DNA of 64,000 nt from Ligilactobacillus murinus DSM 20452 = NBRC 14221 (GTDB lineage Bacteria; Bacillota; Bacilli; Lactobacillales; Lactobacillaceae). The notes beneath the pieces are model-generated. The model saw only the letters and a program-made list of their open reading frames with translations, was not told the DNA's origin and did no database searches. Shown here in pieces: positions 52,577-61,921 of this stretch (the first letter of the stretch is position 1; each line of letters opens with the position of its first letter). The position numbers were made by a program, and so were the translations under genes. The DNA lies in assembly GCF_001591685.1 (NCBI RefSeq), contig NZ_BCVJ01000002.1:23931-87930 (forward strand). The letters run 5' to 3'.

Positions 52577-54721
52577 ATGAATAAAACAATCGCAAAAGGT
52601 CTAGTTGTCGGGGGAGTGGCCCTTAGTTTATGTGGACCAGTGCTTGCAGCAACAACAGTATTTCAAGGTGAAATGATCACAGTAAAGGCTGATCAAGTAG
52701 CACCAACTGATACAACGATCGAGATCCACAAAACGATGTACGATAAAAAAGATGCAGCGTTCTTTGAAAGTGAACAAAATAAGATCAAAAATGATGGAAC
52801 TCAAAAAGAAGATTCTTTCTCTGATAAGTTACTGCACTACAACCCTAAAACAATGGGGAAAGTGGAATTTACGCTCTATGATATCACTGATCAGATCAAT
52901 AAAAATTATAAAGATGGCAAGGGCTTGACTGGCTTTACTTCTGGCCAATCTAAAGAAGCTCAAGGTCGTGTAGCTGAGATCGAAAATGATATCGAGAAGA
53001 ACGGCGAAAACTCGAGATTCTTGTCCGGAGCACAAGTGGTCGGTACTAAGGCAATCGACGAAAAAGGTAACGTGCGCTTTGAAGGCGTTCGAGCTTACGA
53101 TGCTTCTAAGCCACAACGTTACCACTACTATGCCGCGGTAGAAACAAAGACACCAAAAGGCTTTGTCGTTGCTAAGGCAAAACCGATCGTGTTCGTTAAT
53201 CCGTACACAGATCCAAATAATAAGAGCTTCTTAAGTACGACTTATCTATATCCAAAAAATAACACTCAAAAACTCAAGTTTGATTTAACAAAATATGTAC
53301 TTTGGAATGAAAAGGATGGTCAAGAAAGCGAAGCTGGGTTAAAGGAATTAGCTGGTGCTAAGTTCCAATTATATCGTGGTAAGCCTGGAGAAGGTCAAAA
53401 AGTTGGAAATGTGTTGACTTCTGACGAAAAAGGGCAAGTAACAGCCGATAACTTGATCATGGGCGATTACTATTTTGTAGAAGTTCCAAGTGAGGTAGCT
53501 AGTGATGATGATAACCAAGCTAAAGCCGCATTATCTCCAATCGCTAAGAACGACAAAGATAACAAATTAACTTTCTCTATCGGTGAAGATGGTATCGATC
53601 CAACCAAACTTCAAGGATCGTTGGTTGATTATGGTAAGCCAGAAATCACTAAAAAGTTAACTAATGGTGTAGGCGAACACCAATCGCTACACAGTGGTGA
53701 TCATGCCCACTTCAAATCAGACGTGACAGTACCACAAAATATCGCAGGATCTGCTTGGAAGATCGATGCTACCGGCACTGAAGCTAAAAGCGAACCATAC
53801 AGCGTATTTTACACACGTGATGACCCACAAAAATATTTGAAAGATGTTGATGGTGAACGTAATTTGAAGATCACGACAGCTGATGGTAAAACACTCGAAG
53901 AAGGAAAAGATTACGAAGTTCTTACTGGTGATAATAAGTGGTTCGTGAACTATATCACACAAAATGTTAGTGATAGCGATAAAGTTAAGATCGAGGCTGC
54001 TAAAAACTCACATGACAACAAACAGATCCAAGACACCCTATCAAATCTTTCTTCAGGTAGTGCGACTGAAACAGTCATGAATCAAGCCGGCAAAAAGTTG
54101 CACTATGACTATGATCAGATCGTTACCTCAGACGTTCCGATGGATACCGATGTCGTTAATGATATCTATCTAGGCTGGAACGATGGTTCTGGTTATCGTG
54201 AACTAAAACGCTCAGACAAGACGATCACCTACGGTGTTCACTTTGTCAAAGAATCTTCTGGATTCATGGGAACTGGGATCGCTGCTGAAAAATTGCAGGG
54301 TACACAATTTGCGGTGCAAGATCTACGAACAGGCAAGTGGTTCAATGGCTTCAAGGAAGATGACAAGACTGGTGAAAAGACTGCCCAATGGGTCGATGAC
54401 TATAAATCAGTCAAGGGAGGTATCTTGACTTCAGATAAAGAAGGTAAGTTTGAGCTTCAAGGTTTCACCGAAGGTGATTATAAACTTCGAGAAGTGAAGG
54501 CACCAAACGGATACCAACTCATGGACGAAACAGTTAGCTTCAAGATCGGACCACATACTGATGGTGATACTCTGAAAAATCCAGTAGTCGTTAAGAACAA
54601 TGAGAAGACAACAATGCCACTTACAGGTAGCCAAAAACTTCTTGTAGCTACAGCTGGAGGTGCTATCGTAGTGACTGTTTTAGGTTTCAGCGCATACACC
54701 TTCAAGAAAAAATTTGCTTAA
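52577..54721 (+). CDS. Major pilin (CnaB domains, MPLTG anchor)
   Basis: 714 residues. Signal peptide ending near 'GPVLAATT'. The pilin-motif region is 'TTYLYPKN', whose Lys is the likely sortase-C linkage site. CnaB-type domains carry isopeptide-type E-boxes ('GDYYFVEVPSE', 'GDYKLREVKAPNGYQ'). Sorting signal MPLTG followed by a TM segment and 'FKKKFA'. The pattern fits a polymerised shaft pilin (SpaA type). Flanked by two sortases. Confidence 0.85.
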   Translation: MNKTIAKGLVVGGVALSLCGPVLAATTVFQGEMITVKADQVAPTDTTIEIHKTMYDKKDAAFFESEQNKIKNDGTQKEDSFSDKLLHYNPKTMGKVEFTLYDITDQINKNYKDGKGLTGFTSGQSKEAQGRVAEIENDIEKNGENSRFLSGAQVVGTKAIDEKGNVRFEGVRAYDASKPQRYHYYAAVETKTPKGFVVAKAKPIVFVNPYTDPNNKSFLSTTYLYPKNNTQKLKFDLTKYVLWNEKDGQESEAGLKELAGAKFQLYRGKPGEGQKVGNVLTSDEKGQVTADNLIMGDYYFVEVPSEVASDDDNQAKAALSPIAKNDKDNKLTFSIGEDGIDPTKLQGSLVDYGKPEITKKLTNGVGEHQSLHSGDHAHFKSDVTVPQNIAGSAWKIDATGTEAKSEPYSVFYTRDDPQKYLKDVDGERNLKITTADGKTLEEGKDYEVLTGDNKWFVNYITQNVSDSDKVKIEAAKNSHDNKQIQDTLSNLSSGSATETVMNQAGKKLHYDYDQIVTSDVPMDTDVVNDIYLGWNDGSGYRELKRSDKTITYGVHFVKESSGFMGTGIAAEKLQGTQFAVQDLRTGKWFNGFKEDDKTGEKTAQWVDDYKSVKGGILTSDKEGKFELQGFTEGDYKLREVKAPNGYQLMDETVSFKIGPHTDGDTLKNPVVVKNNEKTTMPLTGSQKLLVATAGGAIVVTVLGFSAYTFKKKFA

Positions 54722-54734
54722 GAAGTAAATTGAG

Positions 54735-55577
54735 ATGAAAAAGTTCAGCCATCGTCTTTATTATTCTTTTTGGGTAGTACTTTGCATAAGTATTATTGGG
54801 ATCGCAATGTATCCGTTCATCTCTGACTATATGCTAGCTCAAAAGCAAAAGCAGCAGATAGAACAATTTGACCAAAAAGATAACAAAACTAGTAAAAAAG
54901 ATTATTTGGAAGCTTTTTACAAAAAACGATCCACTCAAAAAAAAGTCAGTGATCCGTTCAGTCAAAGACAAGAAAAAGAAGATAAAAATAGTGTTGATGT
55001 AGCTAGATCACAACTAAAAACAGTTGCTGTTTTATCGATCCCCAAGATAAAAGAAGTACTACCGGTATATGATAATACGTCGACAGTTGCCTTAGACAAT
55101 GGTATCGGACTGTTAGAGAACACAAGTGATCCGACAGGTGGCAAAGGCAAACATGCCGTTTTGACCGGTCATTCGGGGCTTAGTCTAAATAAGTTGTTTA
55201 CTGATCTACCTAAGTTGAAGGTAGGTGATAAGTTTTATATCAAAGTGAATGGTGAGATACATGCTTACCAAGTCGATCAGATAAAGAAGGTATTACCTGA
55301 TAATGTGAAGTATCTTCAAACGGAAAAGAACAAGGATCTTGTCACTCTCGTGACTTGTACACCGGTGTTTGTGAATACGCATCGCTTATTGGTAAGAGGA
55401 CACCGAGTGGCTTATGATCCTAGTGTAAAGATCGAAACAGATGGCGGGTTGACCTCACTAGGTAAGGGTGCTTTAGTTGGTGTCGGAGCTTCAGCTACGA
55501 TACTAATGATCGTTTATTTTGTAAGAAGACGTAAAAAAGATACTAGACATGAAAGGAAAGGTCTAAGAATAGTATGA
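54735..55577 (+). CDS. Class C (pilin-polymerising) sortase
   Basis: 280 residues. N-terminal TM, a lid region, catalytic His in 'AVLTGHSGLSLNKLF' and Cys in 'LVTLVTCTPVFVNTHRLLVRGHR' (the TLxTCTP..N.HRL.VRG box of class C), and a C-terminal TM with basic tail. It would join pilin subunits via lysine. The next gene starts within its last codon. Confidence 0.93.
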   Translation: MKKFSHRLYYSFWVVLCISIIGIAMYPFISDYMLAQKQKQQIEQFDQKDNKTSKKDYLEAFYKKRSTQKKVSDPFSQRQEKEDKNSVDVARSQLKTVAVLSIPKIKEVLPVYDNTSTVALDNGIGLLENTSDPTGGKGKHAVLTGHSGLSLNKLFTDLPKLKVGDKFYIKVNGEIHAYQVDQIKKVLPDNVKYLQTEKNKDLVTLVTCTPVFVNTHRLLVRGHRVAYDPSVKIETDGGLTSLGKGALVGVGASATILMIVYFVRRRKKDTRHERKGLRIV

Positions 55578-56677
55578 GATATAGTAAAATCGTAACAAGC
55601 ATGATGTTATCGACAGTCTTACTTTCGTCAGCAGGTACAGTTCTAGCTGACCAAGTCAAGCCTACATCAGAAACAAATGTGAGCCAAAAAGACTCAAGTA
55701 AGAAAAATGAAACGGTTCAAAATACGAAGCCAGATTCTAGTAAAGACTCGAGCAACGTAGCACAGAAGGACGAAAGTGGTGCTGAGAGTGCAACTAACGA
55801 TCCGGTTCAAACACTGAAAGAACAAACGATGGTCATCAAAAAAGTTATCGCCAAGGGCGGGAGCCAGATGGCGACTGTGACTTCAGGCTCTGAATCTTCA
55901 GATAAAGATGATCAAAAATCTCCTGGAATCGCAGAATCTAGCCTAAAAGGCGTACCTAATTCCAAGTTCGTAGTTTACGATGTGACCGAGCTTATGAATA
56001 CGATCATCAAAGAAAAATTAGGCATCGATGATAAACAACTAGAAGAAGTCAATTCAGAAAATAATGATGCAACTACTGATAAAAGTGCGACCGAAAAGAA
56101 CGAGACCGAAAGTTCTTCAGAAAAGTCTGACTCTAGTAGGAAAGATAAGCAAGATGATGTAAAGCAAGAAAGTAGTATTACTTCAACGAATAGTGGAAAC
56201 TCAAGCGAAAGCAAGGAAGACAGTACTGACAATAGTTTGAGTGAAAAAGTACGCGATCTACGCAATGGTGACAGTTTACGCAAAGAGATCTCTGAGCGTG
56301 CAGCTAAACTAAATAACGATCAGCTGAAGAGTGTTGCTGAAGTAACAACTGACGACAGTGGAGCTGCGACGGTCAAATTGCCGATCGATGGTAAGTATCA
56401 TGCTTACTATGTTGTAAATACTGAAACCGCAAAGGAAAGCTATGCCACCAATGCTAGTCCGATCGTTGTGATCACACCGATCACGGAAGATGACGGAGAG
56501 TACGCTTCAGAGTTTACGATCTATCCTAAGTCTGATGAAGTGCCAAAAGAGTCAGAACAAGGAAAAGAGGAAGGACCACAAAAAACAGAAACGACCGCGA
56601 CAATGTATCAAACTGGACATAAAGATCAATCTTTATTTTCAGAATTTGTTAGCTGGGTGAGAGGTCTATTCAAGTAA
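55574..56677 (+). CDS. Secreted pilin-like protein with degraded sorting signal
   Basis: 367 residues; overlaps the sortase stop by four bases. Signal peptide ('LLSSAGTVLA'), Ser/Glu/Lys-rich disordered segments, and a pilin D1-like fold ('NSKFVVYDVTELM...ATVKLPIDGKYHAYYVVNTETAKESYAT', 'SEFTIYPKS'). Where an LPxTG signal belongs it has M-Y-Q-T-G, and the following segment is a short amphipathic helix ('SLFSEFVSWVRGLFK') without a proper TM or positive tail. It may be released, membrane-associated, or a decayed basal pilin. Confidence 0.7.
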   Translation: MRYSKIVTSMMLSTVLLSSAGTVLADQVKPTSETNVSQKDSSKKNETVQNTKPDSSKDSSNVAQKDESGAESATNDPVQTLKEQTMVIKKVIAKGGSQMATVTSGSESSDKDDQKSPGIAESSLKGVPNSKFVVYDVTELMNTIIKEKLGIDDKQLEEVNSENNDATTDKSATEKNETESSSEKSDSSRKDKQDDVKQESSITSTNSGNSSESKEDSTDNSLSEKVRDLRNGDSLRKEISERAAKLNNDQLKSVAEVTTDDSGAATVKLPIDGKYHAYYVVNTETAKESYATNASPIVVITPITEDDGEYASEFTIYPKSDEVPKESEQGKEEGPQKTETTATMYQTGHKDQSLFSEFVSWVRGLFK

Positions 56678-56682
56678 AAAAG

Positions 56683-56735
56683 AGGACGTAGAGTTCATGA
56701 TCACTAGGATCAGGACTCTACGTCCTTTATTGTTT
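56683..56735. terminator. Bidirectional terminator
   Basis: Twelve-base perfect stem AGGACGTAGAGT/ACTCTACGTCCT between convergent genes. Confidence 0.85.
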
Positions 56736-57412
56736 TACAGTGTTATATCTTCGGTGCCTATCTCAAGGTCGATCAATCTGTGACAAGGCGTATCTTTAAA
56801 GATATCTATGACGCAATGTTGGTGTTTAGTCAACTCTATGTCTGATATTTTACCACTTTGAGAATCAGAAACTGGGAGCTTCGCCCCCTTCTTAGCGCAC
56901 TTATCAAGTTGCGAGATGATATCGGCCACAAGCTGTTGATAAAATTTTCTCTTGATAATAGGAGAAAGGGTGTCTATTATCCCAAAAAGTTCTTCAGGGT
57001 AGTAATCAGGATCCTTTGAGAGGTCCACCTTGACGTATAAAACAAAGCTTTCTTTGTTAGTACGTGGAAACTCAGTATTGTTAAGTGGATCAAAAAGAGT
57101 GACGTCAAGGATAAAGTCCTTGTCGTACACACTGTTTGTAACGTTAGCTACGTACTGAAAGTGGTTTGTTTTCAAGTTTATCAGGTCAAATTGAGACTTT
57201 GTTTCAAGTACATAGGGAGAGTAGTCAAAAAACTCAGCCGGAGTTATTTGTAGAAACGAGCATATCTTTTCTAAGGTGTCATATTGTACACCCCCAGTTA
57301 GACCACGGGACATAGCTGAAATAGTATTTTTGGCCAATCCAGTCTTACGAGCTAGGTCAGAAACTTTTATGTTTCGTTCACCTAATAGTCTATTTAAATT
57401 ATTTTGTAGCAA
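56735..57412 (-). CDS. XRE-family transcriptional regulator
   Basis: 225 residues, TTG start with GGAGG eight bases upstream. N-terminal Cro/CI-type HTH ('NIKVSDLARKTGLAKNTISAMSRG'), followed by a 150-residue domain of unknown type. Divergent from the surface-exclusion gene with a 161-base shared control region, so it probably regulates that gene and itself. Confidence 0.8.
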   Translation of the reverse strand: MLQNNLNRLLGERNIKVSDLARKTGLAKNTISAMSRGLTGGVQYDTLEKICSFLQITPAEFFDYSPYVLETKSQFDLINLKTNHFQYVANVTNSVYDKDFILDVTLFDPLNNTEFPRTNKESFVLYVKVDLSKDPDYYPEELFGIIDTLSPIIKRKFYQQLVADIISQLDKCAKKGAKLPVSDSQSGKISDIELTKHQHCVIDIFKDTPCHRLIDLEIGTEDITL

Positions 57413-57432
57413 TTTATATCGCCTCCATGATC

Positions 57433-57517
57433 ATATTGTACTGTAAAATGTTGTTTTGTGCAAAAAAAAAAAAAAAACGACTTTTTTATTGCATTTTGTA
57501 GCACTGGAGAATATAAT
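57433..57517. promoter_or_regulatory. Divergent control region: operator pair, A16 tract and exclusion-gene promoter
   Basis: Plus-strand promoter TTGCAT-N17-TATAAT (57490-57518) precedes the exclusion gene. Half-sites GTACTGTAAAATG (about 57440) and CATTTTGTAGCAC (about 57493) form an imperfect inverted pair; the right one overlaps the -35 box. Between them lies a run of 16 A (57463-57478). A minus-strand TTGCAC..CAATAT promoter for the regulator overlaps the left half-site. Confidence 0.55.
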
Positions 57518-57573
57518 TTAAAGCGTAAAGAAATTATAAGAACTTAAACAAAAATTAAGGAGTTGTTGAGACC

Positions 57574-60500
57574 ATGAAAAAAGAGATCTTACTTTCGACA
57601 GCGGCGCTCGCCGGAACTGCATTAGTTGGTGTGAATACTACAAACGCGAATGCTGATACGATCGATAACGGGGAAAATGTAGCTACAGTTCAAACGCAAC
57701 AAGCTACAACAAAAGAAATAGCACAAGCTAACGTGAACGAATCTAAGGAACAACAAGCAAAAGCTCAAGATAATGTCAATGTGGCGCAAAGCGATCTGAA
57801 TAATGCTAAACAAGAAGTCTCAAATTCGACTGAAGCTGTACATAACGCACAAACTGAAGTGGAACACGCACAAGAGACTAAAAAAGAAGCTACACCAAAA
57901 AACATTGAAAAAGCAAAAGACGATGTGAAAGATCAACAAACAGTTGTGTCTAATGAACAAGCTAACGTCGATGAAGCTCAAGATAATGTCAATTCTAAGC
58001 AAGAACAAGTTAATAACGCAACAAATGATGTAAGTGGTGCTCAAGGAAACGTCGATAATGCACAAAAAGACGTCAATGCAGCGCAAGATGACGTTGATAC
58101 AGCAAAAAAGATCCTAGATGGTACAGATGCACAAAAGGTAAAAGATGATCTTGAAAACGCTAAGAAGCAAGTTGAAAAAGATAACCAGGATCTTGATGAA
58201 GCGAAGAAAGCAGTCTCTGATACACAACGAGACCTCGATTCTGAAAAACAAAGAGTACCAGAAAGCAAAAATAAGGTTGATCAAGCCGTAAAACAATTAA
58301 ACGAAAAAACTGATGCCTACAACGCAACAACAAAAGCTAAAGAGCAAGCTCAAGCAAATGTTGATGCAGCGCAAAGTGACGTAAATACTACTCAAAGTAA
58401 AGCGGATTCAGCTAAGAAGATCTTAGATGGCACAGATGCACAAGCTATCATCGATCAAGCAAAAGCTGCAAAAGGCAAAGTGGCTGTCGATAAGATCGAT
58501 GTGGCAACAAAAGAAAAGAGTGCAGAACAAGCAAGTAATACAAAAACAACAGCTGAAAACGCTGTTAATAAGGCTCAAAGTGATGTAAATAATGTAAAGG
58601 CTGATGTCACAAATAAGCAAGCAGAAGCTAACAAGACACAAAGTGCATTGAATACCGCACAAACAGAACGCGATAACGCACATAAAACGGTAACGGATCT
58701 GTCAGATGAGTTGAATAGTATTAATACCATTGTGTTGCCTGATGGATATGCTACTTCATGGAAATCAGGTGCTGATGATTCAGTATTTGTCCCATATGCT
58801 GAAAAAGGATACGATTTAAATAAGTTTAAGCATAGTGAAGCTGATAAAAAGGTTACAGTAAATCCTACAAACCTAACAGCTGACCAACAAAAGGAATTAA
58901 CGTTGTGGATTGCTGGGATTTTAAATGATGTTCGTAAGCAAGCTGGTGTAAATAACAGAAATATTGTTAATGAAAACTCGTTAAAATATGCTCAAGTGAT
59001 CGCTGATAATTATTGGGATAAGTGGGATCATGATAAAACGGCACTTGAAGCTGGAGAAAAATCGATTGGTGGTACATCATTTTCGCAAGAGTCTATTTCT
59101 CGTGCTTATGTTCCACTAGCAGAGACGACGTTAGATGAAGTGAAGCAAGGGATTTATAACTCAATGCTAGATATGATTTTTGATGATGGTCCTAAGTGGG
59201 GGCACGCTGCACAGTTGACAGGGTTAGGATTGTTAAGTTTTGGAGATCCAAACGTGATTTATTTTGGTTTTTCGATTGATAAGAATGGTGTTTTACATTT
59301 TGAAAATTATCAACCTATGAAGGCTGATAAATCTGAAAGATTTACGATTCCAAACAACGCAGAATATTTGCAAGCACAACTCAAGACAGCTCAAACAGAC
59401 CTACAAACAAAGCAAGCAACGCTTGATACAGCTCAGGCTCAAAATAATAGCGCACAGAACGCTTTGAACGCATCTAAGAGTAATTTATCGCAACTTGAAA
59501 AAGAACTGTCAGACAAGCAAAATAAGCTTAATAAAGCTACTGATGATCTTAAAGCTGCGACAACAGCTTTGAACACAGCAAGAGCTACTTTAGCACAAGA
59601 CGAAAAGATCGCCGAGAGTGCTCAAAAAGCCGTTGATAACATGAGTGCAGATCTCAAAACAAAGCAAGCTAATTACGATGCAGCTTTGAACGAACTAAAC
59701 AATGCTAAACAAATGCTAGCAACTAAGCAAGCCGAACTTGAAAAAGCAACTAAGGCAGAAGCGGCTGCTAGATCAGAGGCAACAGCTGCTCATGATAACT
59801 TTATGAGTGCTCAGAAAGAGCTTGATATCAACAATGAAAATATCGTGACCTTGACAGACGGATTGTCGATCGCGCAATCAGCAGTCAAGAAGCTCGAAGA
59901 AAAACTTGCTGATGATCAAGCTGCAGTTGCAAAGGCACAACAAGCGGTTGATTCTTTAAATGCAGACGTTGCAACCAAATTAGCTAACTTAGAACAAGCT
60001 AAAGCAGAACTTGCTAAGAAACAACAAGCATTGAAAGATGCGCAAGACGTGTTGAGTGGTAAGAAAGAAGTATTAGCACAAGCACAGAAAGAATTAGTGG
60101 ACGCACAACAAGCATTAGACGATGCGAAGGCTGCACATGCAGATGCACAAGCTAAGGCAAAACAATTAAATGATCGCCTATTTGAGTTAGAAAACGCGGA
60201 TATGTTCCTAGAAAAGGCAAATGCTAAACTTGCTGAAGCTAAAGATCGATTGAATAAAGCTGAAGCTGATCTCAAAGATAAGCAAAATGCCTATGACTTG
60301 GTCAAAGCTGATTTAGATGCAAAGACTGCCAAAGTCAATGAAAATGAAGCTGTGTTAGCTAAGATCGTTGCACAAGAAGAAGCTAAGAAAGCCTTGGAAG
60401 AGGCTGAAGCTAAGGCTAAGAAATTGGCTGAAGAAAACGCCAAGGATAACTTCTTCTACCAAGCTGGTGACAAACTATTTGATAGCAATGGTAAGCCAGC

Positions 60501-60732
60501 AGTGGGTTATACAGTACATGGTGATCGTGTTTTTGACGCTCGTGGCAATCTTGTCGGTTATGTTTCAAATGACGTTAAGAGTCGCAAAGTAAAGGCAGCA
60601 TTACAAGCTAATACATTGCCACAAACTGGTGATAAATCAGATAAGGCAAGCTTAGTGGGTGCGGTGATCTTAGGATTGAGTAGCTTGTTAGGATTTGTAG
60701 AGATCGATCGTCGTAAGAAAAAAGAATTTTAA
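57574..60732 (+). CDS. Surface exclusion protein (PrgA/Sea1-like, SEC10 type), LPxTG anchored
   Basis: 1052 residues. Signal peptide, about 380 residues of Ala/Gln/Asp-rich coiled coil, then a globular CAP/SEC10-like domain (about 385-590: 'ELTLWIAGILNDVRKQAGVNNRNIVNENSLKYAQ', 'GHAAQLTGLGLLSFGDPNVIYFGFSI'). Another 380 residues of coiled coil follow, then anchor LPQTG with TM and basic tail. Matches the enterococcal plasmid exclusion proteins that stop donors receiving a second copy. The globular part has different codon use (ATT for Ile) from the coiled coils (ATC). Confidence 0.85.
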   Translation: MKKEILLSTAALAGTALVGVNTTNANADTIDNGENVATVQTQQATTKEIAQANVNESKEQQAKAQDNVNVAQSDLNNAKQEVSNSTEAVHNAQTEVEHAQETKKEATPKNIEKAKDDVKDQQTVVSNEQANVDEAQDNVNSKQEQVNNATNDVSGAQGNVDNAQKDVNAAQDDVDTAKKILDGTDAQKVKDDLENAKKQVEKDNQDLDEAKKAVSDTQRDLDSEKQRVPESKNKVDQAVKQLNEKTDAYNATTKAKEQAQANVDAAQSDVNTTQSKADSAKKILDGTDAQAIIDQAKAAKGKVAVDKIDVATKEKSAEQASNTKTTAENAVNKAQSDVNNVKADVTNKQAEANKTQSALNTAQTERDNAHKTVTDLSDELNSINTIVLPDGYATSWKSGADDSVFVPYAEKGYDLNKFKHSEADKKVTVNPTNLTADQQKELTLWIAGILNDVRKQAGVNNRNIVNENSLKYAQVIADNYWDKWDHDKTALEAGEKSIGGTSFSQESISRAYVPLAETTLDEVKQGIYNSMLDMIFDDGPKWGHAAQLTGLGLLSFGDPNVIYFGFSIDKNGVLHFENYQPMKADKSERFTIPNNAEYLQAQLKTAQTDLQTKQATLDTAQAQNNSAQNALNASKSNLSQLEKELSDKQNKLNKATDDLKAATTALNTARATLAQDEKIAESAQKAVDNMSADLKTKQANYDAALNELNNAKQMLATKQAELEKATKAEAAARSEATAAHDNFMSAQKELDINNENIVTLTDGLSIAQSAVKKLEEKLADDQAAVAKAQQAVDSLNADVATKLANLEQAKAELAKKQQALKDAQDVLSGKKEVLAQAQKELVDAQQALDDAKAAHADAQAKAKQLNDRLFELENADMFLEKANAKLAEAKDRLNKAEADLKDKQNAYDLVKADLDAKTAKVNENEAVLAKIVAQEEAKKALEEAEAKAKKLAEENAKDNFFYQAGDKLFDSNGKPAVGYTVHGDRVFDARGNLVGYVSNDVKSRKVKAALQANTLPQTGDKSDKASLVGAVILGLSSLLGFVEIDRRKKKEF

Positions 60733-60747
60733 AAACAGGTATATTTA

Positions 60748-60795
60748 AAGCGAGCTTCTTGTATCAGCCTATGGTACAGGAAGCTCGCTTATTAT
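60748..60795. terminator. Bidirectional terminator
   Basis: Eleven-base perfect stem AAGCGAGCTTC/GAAGCTCGCTT with an inner TGTA/TACA pair, between convergent genes. Confidence 0.85.
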
Positions 60796-60856
60796 TTCTT
60801 CTAGCTCCTTATTTGGAATTTGAAGTCATCTTTTAGTATGTCACAGCTTTTTTTGC

Positions 60857-61921
60857 TCAGCTTTTAGTGTTGAAAAAATTGAAATTTTGTTCGGCTTTTA
60901 CAGCTTGTTTCTTCATGAATTGTTCCATAAATTCCCAGTCTATATTGCTTGTATCGTTAATAACAGGTAAATAAAAAGAAAAATCAGATTTAACATGTCT
61001 ATTTAATTCATCTACAAACGCCTTATATTTTCTTCTGCCTTCTTTAAATATCATTGTTGCAATGAATTGTTTTTGATACATAGTCATTTTTGTCTTGGGT
61101 TTAAGAACTACTAAGTTTTGACTCGTGTAGAAATTATTCTGTTGAACGAAGCACGAACCTAGATATTCGCCTCCTAAAGCTAGCGTTAAGTAACCCGGTT
61201 TATATGGCTGTATCCCGAATATTTTATCAACTTTGGCCGTAACGCCATTGTTGTTATGAGACCTACCAACGAAGTCTATTGTTGGATTCTTATCCGTCAT
61301 CTTAATCTTATCTAACTTATTACCCATGTCTATTTCAAAAAGTTGGTCATCATAGAGATGGAATTTTTTCCATTTATTAACATCGATCCTAACAGGAGTA
61401 TCTTTGATATGCTTAATTAACTTTATACGATAATTGACGTTTTGTTTGATGTTTTCAATGTATTCTTCCATAAAATCAAAATCAATTTCTTGCTGATGAG
61501 TCGTTGGAAGGGGGATTTCTATATTTTTGGCATAATTACGAGTAAATTTAAAATCATAATCGTACCCTTTGTTTATTGCAGTTTTATAAAATATCGTAAG
61601 TATAAACATAAGGATATTAGGAGTCACTCTATTGAATTTTGGGTACATACCTTGAACGTGTGAATAACCCACAAAATCAGATTCTCGATAGAATATTGTA
61701 TTAGCGTTTGTAGTATCGCTAAAAGTAATTATATTTCCTTTTTCAGTATTCGGTTTGTCAGTATAACCACCAATACCATTATTATAGGCAACATTACCAA
61801 CGACAGGATTAGTTCCTAATTCGTCAAATAGAAGTGCGTTTTTTGCATTATAATGTTTGGTTGGCCTTATATCGAACAAATCTTCAATTCTATATTTTTT
61901 CCAACTTGAAATATTAATCAT
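60857..61921 (-). CDS. BcgI-like type IIB specificity subunit
   Basis: 354 residues with two target-recognition domains in tandem, each starting with a 'W-K' motif ('SSWKKYRIEDLFDI' and 'NKWKKFHLYDDQLFEI') and each ending in a helical spacer. BcgI's B subunit is about 340 residues with the same plan. It overlaps the end of the methylase/nuclease gene by eight bases. The recognition sequence cannot be read from the protein. Confidence 0.8.
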   Translation of the reverse strand: MINISSWKKYRIEDLFDIRPTKHYNAKNALLFDELGTNPVVGNVAYNNGIGGYTDKPNTEKGNIITFSDTTNANTIFYRESDFVGYSHVQGMYPKFNRVTPNILMFILTIFYKTAINKGYDYDFKFTRNYAKNIEIPLPTTHQQEIDFDFMEEYIENIKQNVNYRIKLIKHIKDTPVRIDVNKWKKFHLYDDQLFEIDMGNKLDKIKMTDKNPTIDFVGRSHNNNGVTAKVDKIFGIQPYKPGYLTLALGGEYLGSCFVQQNNFYTSQNLVVLKPKTKMTMYQKQFIATMIFKEGRRKYKAFVDELNRHVKSDFSFYLPVINDTSNIDWEFMEQFMKKQAVKAEQNFNFFNTKS

